NCBI RefSeq assembly: GCF_040958695.1
Contig: NZ_CP162599.1
Coordinates: 3,382,001-3,446,000 of the forward strand
From: Ornithinibacillus sp. 4-3
Lineage (GTDB): Bacteria > Bacillota > Bacilli > Bacillales > Amphibacillaceae
Direction of reading: 5' to 3'
DNA: 64,000 nt
Shown here: positions 55,276 to 63,042 of the stretch, one piece after another
Numbering within the stretch: the stretch's first letter is position 1
Layout of the letters: each line of letters starts with the position of its first letter
Notes under the pieces: model-generated
Told to the model about the DNA's origin: nothing
Database searches by the model: none
The model's input: only the letters and a program-made list of their open reading frames with translations
Made by a program: the position numbers and the translations under genes

Positions 55276-55299
55276 GGTTGAAAATTCCTCCTTGTTTTC

Positions 55300-56736
55300 T
55301 TATCCTTTTAATCTAGTTGGTTGGACATCTTTTGGAATAGGACACTCATACGTACGGTTTTTAAACTTCGCTTCGTGTTCTTGTTTAATTTCTTCCAATA
55401 ATTCCTTGTTCTCTAATACCTCTATCGCAGTTAAAGCGAGAATTTTACCTGTCTGAAGCATAGCTTTCTTTGCAATAGACGTTGTACCTTGGGAAACAAC
55501 TTGCCACGAATGACCAGGTGTTCCAATTGCCCAAGTAGCTGTTGTGCATTGTGCTGTCGGTACAACCCAGCTTACATCACCAACGTCGGTAGAAACAGGT
55601 TTCACTTTCTCCCCTGGCTGATAAGGTGTAATGAAATCGGCAACATACGTATCTGATACTTCACCAACTTCAGCAATACCATCAAAAGCCTGAATCGCAG
55701 CATCCTTCTGTTCCTCTGTTAATGTATTCCAAATATCCTTTGCAAATGCTTTTTCTTCATCTGTATATGTTGATGGACCTACCTCTACCATCTTTTCATA
55801 TACGACTTTTTCTAATGAGCGATTTGGAATATAGTTTGAGCATGCTTTATCAAATCTCATTGTCATTTTTGTTTCTGTCATCAATGCTGCACCTTCTGCA
55901 ATTTTCACTACTCGTTCAAATATACTTTTCACTTGTTCTAATTGAGGTGCACGAACAAGATATAATACTTCTGCAACAGGTTGAACAACATTTGGCGAAA
56001 TTCCTCCCGCATTTGTCACTGCATAATGCATACGTGCATCTTGAATCACATGCTCGCGTAAGTAGTTTACTCCTTTATTCATTAGTTCCACAGCATCTAA
56101 TGCACTGCGTCCCAAATGAGGAGAACCTGCCGCATGAGAAGAAATTCCTTCAAATTTAAAATAAACTTGATAGTTTGCTAGTGAGCTTTCTACTGTCACT
56201 GCATTAGCAAAGCCTGGGTGCCAAGTTAACGCCAGATCAACATCTTTAAAGACACCTTCTCTTACCATATATGTCTTACCTGATCCGCCCTCTTCTCCAG
56301 GACAACCAAAGTATTTTACAGTTCCACTTACATTATTTTTCTCTAAATAATCTTTTAAAGCAAAGGCCGCTGCTAAAGATGCAGTTCCTAATAGGTTATG
56401 TCCACATCCATGACCATTTGCATTTGGCTCAATTGCTTCCTTTTCTGTAATGCCGCTTTTCTGACTCAAGCCAGCAAGCGCATCATACTCACCTAAGAAT
56501 CCAATAACAGGACCCCCATTGCCATAAGTACCAACAAAAGCAGTCTCAATTCCTCCAACATTTTTTTCTACAGCAAAACCTTCTTGCTCTAATGCTTCAC
56601 AAATTTTTTCCATGGATTCATATTCTTCAAATCTTGTTTCTGGGTGAGCCCATACGTAATCGCTTACATCACATAGTAATTTATTCGTACGATTCACCGT
56701 TTCTTTGACTTGCTGTAAATGACTTGTTGTTCCCAC
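55300..56736 (-). CDS. AbgB-like M20 amidohydrolase
   Basis: A 478-aa paralogue of the proteins at 53836 and 31910. GHGCGHNLLGTASLAAA, CPGEEGGSGKTYMV (Gly for the usual Ala), SSHAAGSPHLGRSALDAVE and STDVGDVSWVVPTAQ mark the active site. It begins at GTG 56736 behind AAAGGTGGG. Divergence from its tandem partner (for example VTVESSLANYQ against MSLSSNANYQ) suggests an altered acyl-group preference (inference). Confidence 0.9.
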   Translation of the reverse strand: MGTTSHLQQVKETVNRTNKLLCDVSDYVWAHPETRFEEYESMEKICEALEQEGFAVEKNVGGIETAFVGTYGNGGPVIGFLGEYDALAGLSQKSGITEKEAIEPNANGHGCGHNLLGTASLAAAFALKDYLEKNNVSGTVKYFGCPGEEGGSGKTYMVREGVFKDVDLALTWHPGFANAVTVESSLANYQVYFKFEGISSHAAGSPHLGRSALDAVELMNKGVNYLREHVIQDARMHYAVTNAGGISPNVVQPVAEVLYLVRAPQLEQVKSIFERVVKIAEGAALMTETKMTMRFDKACSNYIPNRSLEKVVYEKMVEVGPSTYTDEEKAFAKDIWNTLTEEQKDAAIQAFDGIAEVGEVSDTYVADFITPYQPGEKVKPVSTDVGDVSWVVPTAQCTTATWAIGTPGHSWQVVSQGTTSIAKKAMLQTGKILALTAIEVLENKELLEEIKQEHEAKFKNRTYECPIPKDVQPTRLKG

Positions 56737-57015
56737 GTTTTTCCCACCTTTTTATTTTTTAAAAGAGTACTTGCTTAACCATGTCCTAGTAAAAGCTGAA
56801 TTACTTAGAAGCACTTTCACCTACTAAGCATACTAGAAATATTGCTTGTCATATGCAAACTGCATTGACATCATTTCTTCATTAAAATTTTATATTTTCC
56901 TATAGTGTGAAAAATTATTCTATTTCAATTATAAAGCATTGATTAAAAATGGGCAAAAAAATATTCGTTCTCCGAAATAACTAAATATCAAGTTTTTTTA
57001 CAAGACTTTCCACCA
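56737..57015. other. AT-rich upstream region
   Basis: No gene is seen. It should hold the promoter of the tandem AbgB-like operon. I could not identify a clear -35/-10 pair or a sigma-54 motif. Confidence 0.4.
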
Positions 57016-57095
57016 AAAACAAGGCGACAAATAGATGCATTAGCAATGATTACTTCTAATCATCATTTACACATACTATCTTGTCGCCTTGTTTT
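57016..57095 (-). terminator. Terminator of the three-repeat lipoprotein gene
   Basis: AAAACAAGGCGACAA (57016-57030) pairs perfectly over 15 bp with TTGTCGCCTTGTTTT (57081-57095). The 50-nt loop is unusually long. Confidence 0.75.
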
Positions 57096-57099
57096 ATAT

Positions 57100-57909
57100 C
57101 TATTTCATACTAATTTTCTCAATAACTAGCTGGGTACCATTATCTTTATATTCATATATGACTTCTTCGCCAACAACTAGCTGCTCTACATTATCTCGAG
57201 CTTCCATTGTCAATTGAAAAGCAGTTGGTCCTTCCGCTGTTTCAATTTCAATCGTATGGGGATCCTGCTGACCATTATAAATACCTGTTTCCGTAATCAG
57301 CTCACCTTCCTGTTCTTCCGTATGTTTAATTGATTCAATAATTAACTGCTCCCCTTCTTGCTTATACGTATAGGTTACTTCCTGACCTTCCTCTAATTGG
57401 TCAGCCTGATCGCGTGCTTCCATAGTAAGTTGATAAGCGACTGGACCTGTTTCAGTTTCAATTTCTACTGTGTGAGAATCAGCTCTGCCATTATAAATTC
57501 CACTAGCAGTCATCTTCTCGTCCTCTTTCTCATTTGATTCGTTGTCTGTTGTTTCCTCTTCTGGTTCTTCTGTTTCTGTAATCCCTTTTCCAGTAATTTC
57601 CTCGATGATAAGCTGAGCTCCATCTTGATAATAGGTGTAGCTTACCTCTTCACCAACCTCCAATTTTTCAACCGTTTCCCGGAGGTTCATTACGATTTGA
57701 TACGCCACAGTTCCATCTTCCGTTTCGATTTCAATCGTATGCGGATCTTGCTGGCCATTATAAATGCCTGAATTTGTTATTCTTTCCATCTCTTCCTCAT
57801 CATTCACTTCTTCCTCTGTAGATTGATTCTCTTCCACAGGCTCTTTACCACAAGCAATAAGGAGAAAGACCGGGAGTAACAATACTAACAGAATAAATGT
57901 TCGCTTCAT
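57100..57909 (-). CDS. Lipoprotein with three tandem ~60-aa repeats
   Basis: A 269-aa lipoprotein (lipobox LLIAC, Cys20) whose mature part is three copies of one module. Each begins SGIYNG or TGIYNG, continues with (QQD/RAD)-HT-(I/V)EIET, then a (V/T)A(Y/F)Q segment, an LEVGEEV or LEEGQEV turn and a Y-Y/E-Y-x-x-x-G-x-QL-IIE strand. Acidic linkers separate them. The beta-rich module looks like a small barrel or OB-like fold, but I do not recognise the family. The ATG has a GAGGTGA site. A surface-exposed binding role is likely. Confidence 0.75.
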   Translation of the reverse strand: MKRTFILLVLLLPVFLLIACGKEPVEENQSTEEEVNDEEEMERITNSGIYNGQQDPHTIEIETEDGTVAYQIVMNLRETVEKLEVGEEVSYTYYQDGAQLIIEEITGKGITETEEPEEETTDNESNEKEDEKMTASGIYNGRADSHTVEIETETGPVAYQLTMEARDQADQLEEGQEVTYTYKQEGEQLIIESIKHTEEQEGELITETGIYNGQQDPHTIEIETAEGPTAFQLTMEARDNVEQLVVGEEVIYEYKDNGTQLVIEKISMK

Positions 57910-58315
57910 TATTAGTCACCTCTTTTGTTTTTTGGAACCATTTTACTGACAATTGTATATTCTAATTTAGCCGATCTACAGTAATAAATTTATTCGTTTG
58001 TCTAATTAGACGGAAAGCCATTTACTTCGTTACATATTATTACAAGTTATTTAAGAAACTATTTCATATATCGACACAAATAGAGAATCTTTTTAAAAAT
58101 GAAGAAATTCTCCTTTCTATTTCTACTATTCTAGTCAATTATCCTGAAAAATAGATTTGTTTTAGTTCTTTTATTAAAATTGCATTACAAAACTATTACA
58201 AATATGTTATGCTTTATTAAGATTCCTATCGAAATATGACGAACGATCTGTATACAAAATATGGAAATTTGCGTATGATGTACATAATATTTATATAAGG
58301 AGATAGTTAGCTCTT
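57910..58315. other. Divergent intergenic region
   Basis: It separates the three-repeat lipoprotein gene (leftward) and the deacetylase gene (rightward). Perfect palindromes AATAAATTTATT (57983-57994) and GTCTAATTAGAC (58000-58011) lie 75-100 bp before the lipoprotein start and may be operators. The deacetylase promoter is listed separately. No gene is seen. Confidence 0.5.
58180..58208 (+). promoter_or_regulatory. Candidate sigma-A promoter of the deacetylase gene
   Basis: TTGCAT (58180-58185) and TATGTT (58203-58208) with a 17-bp spacer, about 105 bp before the ATG at 58316. Confidence 0.45.
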
Positions 58316-59206
58316 ATGAAAGTTGAAAACATAATTAAAAGCGCCCTGTTAGTAATTTTATTATCTTTTTTAGTCTATCAATCTTTTATTGCAAGTGCGG
58401 AAAGAAAAGTCGATACTACATCAGAAGACCAAGAAGCAAGTCCCGAAGAAAACAAAGAGGAAACAGAACAAGAAGAACAAAATAATCAACATGATAACAA
58501 TCAAAGCAGTGAAAACAACCAAGATAATAGTGCAAACGAGAATAATAATGAAGAAAATAATAGCAATAATGAAACAAACACCAATGAATCTAGTAATGAA
58601 AAAAAATATGTTGCCTTAACGTTTGATGATGGTCCATTGCCTGAAACAACTCCTAGAGTACTAGAGGAGCTTGCAAAATTCAATGCAAAAGCAACATTCT
58701 TTATGCTTGGCAGTCAAGTAGAATATTACCCACAGCTAGCTCAACAAGTAGCTGCTGCAGGGCATGAGGTGGCGAACCACTCACAAACACATCCGGATTT
58801 AACAAAACTATCTTTGGAAAAATTAGAATATCAAATGGAGACTCCAAGAAATAATATTGAAAAGGCAACAGGGATTCGCCCACATCTAATGCGTCCTCCT
58901 TATGGGGCAGTGAACGATCAGGTGATAGCATATGCTGAAAAGAATAATGATTCCGTTATTCAGTGGTCAGTAGATACACTAGATTGGCAGAGTAAAGATC
59001 CAAGAGCAATTAATGATGTTATCAAACGCGATGTTATCTCAGGTTCTATTGTACTGATGCATGATATTCATCCAACAACCGTTGACGCACTTCCTGAAGC
59101 GCTACAATACTTATCAGATGAAGGTTATGAATTCTTAACAGTATCTGAATTAATGGAAATAACCAATCAATCTGGTGTTGGTCCAATATATGGTAAAGTA
59201 AAATAA
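58316..59206 (+). CDS. Membrane-anchored polysaccharide deacetylase
   Basis: A 296-aa extracellular enzyme with an N-terminal signal anchor (about 8-27), an Asn/Glu-rich linker (30-95) and a NodB-homology domain. Motifs: TFDDGP (102-107), HSQTH (His155, His159) with Asp104/105 for the metal, RPPYG (193-197) and a late LMHDIHP. It would remove N-acetyl groups from peptidoglycan or an exopolysaccharide. The linker is extremely Asn-rich, a trait of cell-wall proteins. AAGGAGA lies upstream of the start. It is unlinked to the exopolysaccharide operon at 49412 but could act on its product. Confidence 0.88.
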   Translation: MKVENIIKSALLVILLSFLVYQSFIASAERKVDTTSEDQEASPEENKEETEQEEQNNQHDNNQSSENNQDNSANENNNEENNSNNETNTNESSNEKKYVALTFDDGPLPETTPRVLEELAKFNAKATFFMLGSQVEYYPQLAQQVAAAGHEVANHSQTHPDLTKLSLEKLEYQMETPRNNIEKATGIRPHLMRPPYGAVNDQVIAYAEKNNDSVIQWSVDTLDWQSKDPRAINDVIKRDVISGSIVLMHDIHPTTVDALPEALQYLSDEGYEFLTVSELMEITNQSGVGPIYGKVK

Positions 59207-59222
59207 TCTTAGGTCAATGAAG

Positions 59223-59258
59223 TGGAATCGGTAATATAATTACTGATTCCATTTTTTT
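59223..59258 (+). terminator. Terminator after the deacetylase gene
   Basis: TGGAATCGGTAAT (59223-59235) pairs, with one G-U, with ATTACTGATTCCA (59239-59251), followed by TTTTTTTCT. Confidence 0.88.
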
Positions 59259-59436
59259 CTAGCATCAAATGATTTTATAACTTAATATGAATAAGTATAC
59301 ATATGACTAAAGTCACAATTAATATCTGCTCTGCTAAATAATGATAAATTCATCATGTAAACACTCTTAAATAGCAACTCATAACACTCAATAAATCAAC
59401 TATTATTACATATTCTAAAAGGAGGGCGAATCTTAG

Positions 59437-60885
59437 ATGACATTTACTAGTATCTTTACAATCTCTATTTTCGTTATCAATATTTTCTTAGCAATAATCA
59501 TTGTATTCATTGGCCGAAAAAGCTCTTCTTCCACTTGGGCATGGCTATTTGTACTATTATTCTTACCTGTTGTTGGATTCATATTGTATATGCTATTAGG
59601 CAGGAATTTACGTAAGAAAAATTTTGTGCGTTGGCGCATGCTACATGAGGAAGAAGCTTTAGATGTTTTTCTTAAACAAAAGAAGAAAATGCAAGAAGAT
59701 TCCTTTCGTTTTCCAAATAAGATAACTAATAATCATCAACAGCTTGTTCAAATGAATGTTGATTATAATCATGCTATTTTAACTACACATAATCATGTTG
59801 ATATGATCATAGATGGAAAAGAGAAATTCCGTCAGGTTATTGCCGATATTGAAAAGGCACAAAACCACATTCATATGCAATATTACATTTTTAAAATGGA
59901 TGAAACAGGTAAAAGTATTTATGATGCACTTGTGAAGAAGGCTAATGAGGGTGTAGAAGTCAAAGTCATTTATGATGATTTAGGATCTAGAAAATTAAAA
60001 AAGAAGCATTTTCAAACGTTAATAAATGCTGGTGGAGAGGTAGAGGCATTTTTTTCAACCCGTTTTGCTTTATTTAATCCTCGTATTAATTTCCGTAATC
60101 ATAGAAAATTAATTATTATTGATGGGAAATTAGGCTATATTGGTGGTTTCAATATTGGAAATGAATATGCTGGCCTAGATAAGCGCTTTGGATATTGGCG
60201 CGATACTCATCTAAGAATTACAGGTCATTCTGTTTATAGTATGCAAACACACTTTTTATTCGATTGGCATCAGGCGGGAAATATTCCCTTCAATAGTAAT
60301 CGACCCGAATATTTCCCTAAATTTGTAGAATCTTCTGCTATACCAATTCAAATTGTATCTAGTGGCCCAGACACAGCTATAGAATCCATTAAGGACAGTT
60401 ATATTCGGATGATTTTAACTGCGAAAAAATATGTTTATATTGAATCGCCTTATTTTATTCCAGACCAAGCTTTTCTAAATGCTATTCGAATTGCTGCCGC
60501 ATCTGGAGTCGATGTTCGAGTGATCACTCCAGCCAAGACAGATCATCCTTTTGTATATGGTGGAAATTCTGCATATGGTGGCGATTTATTACAGTATGGC
60601 GGAAGATTATATCGCTATGATAAAGGTTTTTTACATGCAAAAATGATGGTAGTGGATGATGAGATTTGTACAATTGGAACAACAAATATCGATGTAAGAA
60701 GCTTTAGCTTAAATTTTGAAATCAATGCAATTATCTATGATGGAGATATCGCAAAAAAATGCCGAGAATTATTTGAGCAAGATTTATCAAATAGCTTTGA
60801 GGTTACTAGAGAAATGTATGCACAACGCAGTCTTTGGACGAGAATACGCGAATCTGTTTCAAGGTTACTAGCTCCAATCTTATAA
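59437..60885 (+). CDS. cls: Cardiolipin synthase
   Basis: A 482-aa phospholipase D-type membrane enzyme that condenses two phosphatidylglycerols to cardiolipin. Two N-terminal membrane helices (about 3-25 and 30-52) precede two PLD domains with HKD motifs HRKLIIIDGKLGYIGG and HAKMMVVDDEICTIGT. The length is standard. AAAGGAGGG lies 10 nt before the ATG. Cardiolipin rises under salt stress in halotolerant bacilli, which fits the inferred lifestyle. The gene ends in a run of three hairpins. Confidence 0.93.
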   Translation: MTFTSIFTISIFVINIFLAIIIVFIGRKSSSSTWAWLFVLLFLPVVGFILYMLLGRNLRKKNFVRWRMLHEEEALDVFLKQKKKMQEDSFRFPNKITNNHQQLVQMNVDYNHAILTTHNHVDMIIDGKEKFRQVIADIEKAQNHIHMQYYIFKMDETGKSIYDALVKKANEGVEVKVIYDDLGSRKLKKKHFQTLINAGGEVEAFFSTRFALFNPRINFRNHRKLIIIDGKLGYIGGFNIGNEYAGLDKRFGYWRDTHLRITGHSVYSMQTHFLFDWHQAGNIPFNSNRPEYFPKFVESSAIPIQIVSSGPDTAIESIKDSYIRMILTAKKYVYIESPYFIPDQAFLNAIRIAAASGVDVRVITPAKTDHPFVYGGNSAYGGDLLQYGGRLYRYDKGFLHAKMMVVDDEICTIGTTNIDVRSFSLNFEINAIIYDGDIAKKCRELFEQDLSNSFEVTREMYAQRSLWTRIRESVSRLLAPIL

Positions 60886-60926
60886 AGTTGAACTTCATAA
60901 TAAATAGTATAAACCAAAAATAAAAT

Positions 60927-61042
60927 CACCCTTGAGTTCGTGACCGTGACTCAAGGGTGGATTACTCTTAATAGCTTAGCTCCCTACAGGAGGCTAAGCT
61001 ATTATAAGACTGAAGGTGTTAGTGCACCTTCAGTTCTTTTTA
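60927..61042 (+). terminator. Three tandem hairpins between convergent genes
   Basis: Hairpin 1: CACCCTTGAGT (60927-60937) with ACTCAAGGGTG (60949-60959). Hairpin 2: AATAGCTTAGC (60970-60980) with its complement at 60993-61003. Hairpin 3: ACTGAAGGTG (61009-61018) with CACCTTCAGT (61025-61034), then TCTTTTTAA. The third has the T-run of a rightward terminator for cls; the others may serve the leftward gene or form a compact structure. Confidence 0.75.
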
Positions 61043-61044
61043 AT

Positions 61045-62652
61045 TTAGTCTAATTTTTTTACATTCCAGAAGATTGGTTGTCCATTATCTGTAATATATC
61101 CTTCTACTTTATCGTTTGTTCCAGTTACTTGGTTATAGAACCCTAAAAGAACTACAGGAACATATTCTCCCCAAGCATAAGCTTGTAATTCATCCCAAGC
61201 TGCTTGTGCCTCTTCAAGGCTAGCTGTTTGGATAACTTCTTTTAGTTCTTCAATTTTATCATCTTCTGTCCAACCAGCGTATTCTTTATCAAGTGGCAGT
61301 AATCCAACCGGCTGAGGTTTCACACTGAAACCAGAAATAAATAGCTCCCATTGTGCTGGGTCACTACGTCTATCTAATAAAGTAGCCCAGTCTACTACTT
61401 CAAGCTCTACTTCTACATCAATGTTTTTTAACTGCTCTTGAATTACTACTGCAGCATTATAATATTCTTCATAATCTCTCGTTGTTAAAAAGCGAATTGT
61501 TTCACCATTATATCCAGCCTTTTCCAGCCATTCTTTTGCTTTTTCTGGATCATTTTGATTATAAAACTCTTGCCCTGCTTCACTATACCAATCAGGATAG
61601 TTCTCATGGATATAGCTATGACTTAATGCATATAAATCCTCTTCTGAATAAGCCGCTTGCATGATTTCTCCAATATCCAATGCCGCACTTACTGCTTGGC
61701 GCATGTTTACATCTGCAAATACTCCATCTTTTTTATTAAAATATAATGTAAGATTTCCTGCAGGCTCAATGTACTCTTGTAAGTTTTCAGCATTCTGTAT
61801 TTGCGCTAAATTTTGATTCGCTATCGATGCATCGATATCATATTCTCCTGTTTGTAAACCAGCCATACGAGTTGAGGTATCTGATACAAAGTATAGATAA
61901 ATATCATCTACAAGCGCTTCTCTCTTACCTGCTAAACCATCAATTGGTTCATCAAATGGTACATAATCTTCATTTTTCGTTAAATGAATATATTGATCTT
62001 GTAACCAATTCTCAAACTTGAATGGACCTGTTCCAATAATTTCACTTACTGGATTTTCTCCAGCCTCTTCAACTAATTCCTTTGGCATAATTGCTGCTAG
62101 ACGTTCTGTAGCAATTAAAGAAGGTACTAATGAAGATGGCTTTGATAATGTTAACTCAACCGTATAATCATCTACTACAGTAAATTCATCATCACCAATA
62201 ACTACTTTTGCCCCTGTAGCATTGACTCTCCAACGGTTCATGGAGGCAGCTACATCCTCTGCAGTCATCTCTTGTCCATTATGGAATTTAATACCTTGTC
62301 TTAAATGGAATGTGTATGTTTTATTATCATCTGTTACATCAATCTTCTCTGCCAAATAAGGAACTGGTTGTCTGTCTTCATTTGTAACTACTAACGTTTC
62401 AAAAACAGGTTTTGTAGATGTTGATGTTACTGTCTCTGTTGTTACGTGCGGATCAATAATCGAAGGCTGTGCCGGTAATGCTACCTTCAATTCTCCTCCA
62501 GCACTGTTTTCATCATTTTCATTCGTTTCGTTGTCTGTAGAATCTGAATCTGTGTCATTGTCCTGCTCCGTTGACGAGTTTGAGCTACACCCTACAACAA
62601 CAAGCATCAAAATAGCGAACAAAGCAAATAGAAAGCGTTTACTAAACTTCAT
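61045..62652 (-). CDS. ABC transporter substrate-binding lipoprotein, family 5
   Basis: A 535-aa lipoprotein with lipobox VVVGCS (Cys22), an Asn/Asp/Glu linker and the family-5 fold (PSIIDPHVTT, FETLVVTNE, FHNGQEMTAEDVAASM, MPKELVE, IIGTGPFKFENW). AGGAGGAGAG precedes the ATG. The next gene upstream (at 63043) is another SBP, read in the same direction but separated by 390 bp that contain a repeat fragment and a terminator. No enzyme or permease gene is adjacent within the window. Confidence 0.94.
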   Translation of the reverse strand: MKFSKRFLFALFAILMLVVVGCSSNSSTEQDNDTDSDSTDNETNENDENSAGGELKVALPAQPSIIDPHVTTETVTSTSTKPVFETLVVTNEDRQPVPYLAEKIDVTDDNKTYTFHLRQGIKFHNGQEMTAEDVAASMNRWRVNATGAKVVIGDDEFTVVDDYTVELTLSKPSSLVPSLIATERLAAIMPKELVEEAGENPVSEIIGTGPFKFENWLQDQYIHLTKNEDYVPFDEPIDGLAGKREALVDDIYLYFVSDTSTRMAGLQTGEYDIDASIANQNLAQIQNAENLQEYIEPAGNLTLYFNKKDGVFADVNMRQAVSAALDIGEIMQAAYSEEDLYALSHSYIHENYPDWYSEAGQEFYNQNDPEKAKEWLEKAGYNGETIRFLTTRDYEEYYNAAVVIQEQLKNIDVEVELEVVDWATLLDRRSDPAQWELFISGFSVKPQPVGLLPLDKEYAGWTEDDKIEELKEVIQTASLEEAQAAWDELQAYAWGEYVPVVLLGFYNQVTGTNDKVEGYITDNGQPIFWNVKKLD

Positions 62653-62854
62653 TTCCTCTCTCCTCCTGAATTTAAAATGCGATTTCTAATTTTCTATTCA
62701 AAATCGACTCACTATCAACCATTTTAGAGACTAAAAAGGTCTCCGTCAAACTTTTTCACTTTATCAGAGAAAAGAAATTTTGCTTTCTGATTATGTGAGA
62801 ATTATATTAAAATTTAAGCACAAGTGCCTTTTTACCACATCACAAAACCTTTGC

Positions 62855-62998
62855 TAGGTGCCGGCTACTGATCACCTCCGACCATGACCCTGTCTACGCC
62901 TTACAGCTTGCCAATCGCCAACTCTTCTTTATGGTAGGGCGTAACGTGAAATCTCTTAATTTCGGGCGCAGGGAGCTAGACATCGTTAGCTCAAAATA
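62855..62998. repeat. Repeat family A, right-half copy
   Basis: GCTTGCCAATC (about 62907-62917) through GTGAAATCTCTTAATTTCGGGCGCAGGGAGCTAGACATCGTTAGCTC matches the right part of the 24701 copy (GCTTGCCAATCAG... GGAAATCTCATGGTTTTTGGCGCTTGGAGCTAG). The left half with the 95-nt core is absent. The rest of the 390-bp gap holds nothing else I can identify. Confidence 0.6.
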
Positions 62999-63029
62999 AA
63001 AAGCCAGGTATCTTAAAACGATACCTGAC
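62994..63029 (-). terminator. Terminator of the edge SBP gene
   Basis: CAGGTATC (63005-63012) pairs with GATACCTG (63020-63027), followed on the minus strand by TTTTTATTTTG. It lies just past the stop at 63043. Confidence 0.8.
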
Positions 63030-63042
63030 TCCATTATATTGT

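Noticed and set aside
55722..56159. 145-codon frame opposite an AbgB-like gene
   Set aside because: Shadow of the gene at 55300-56736; no start signals.
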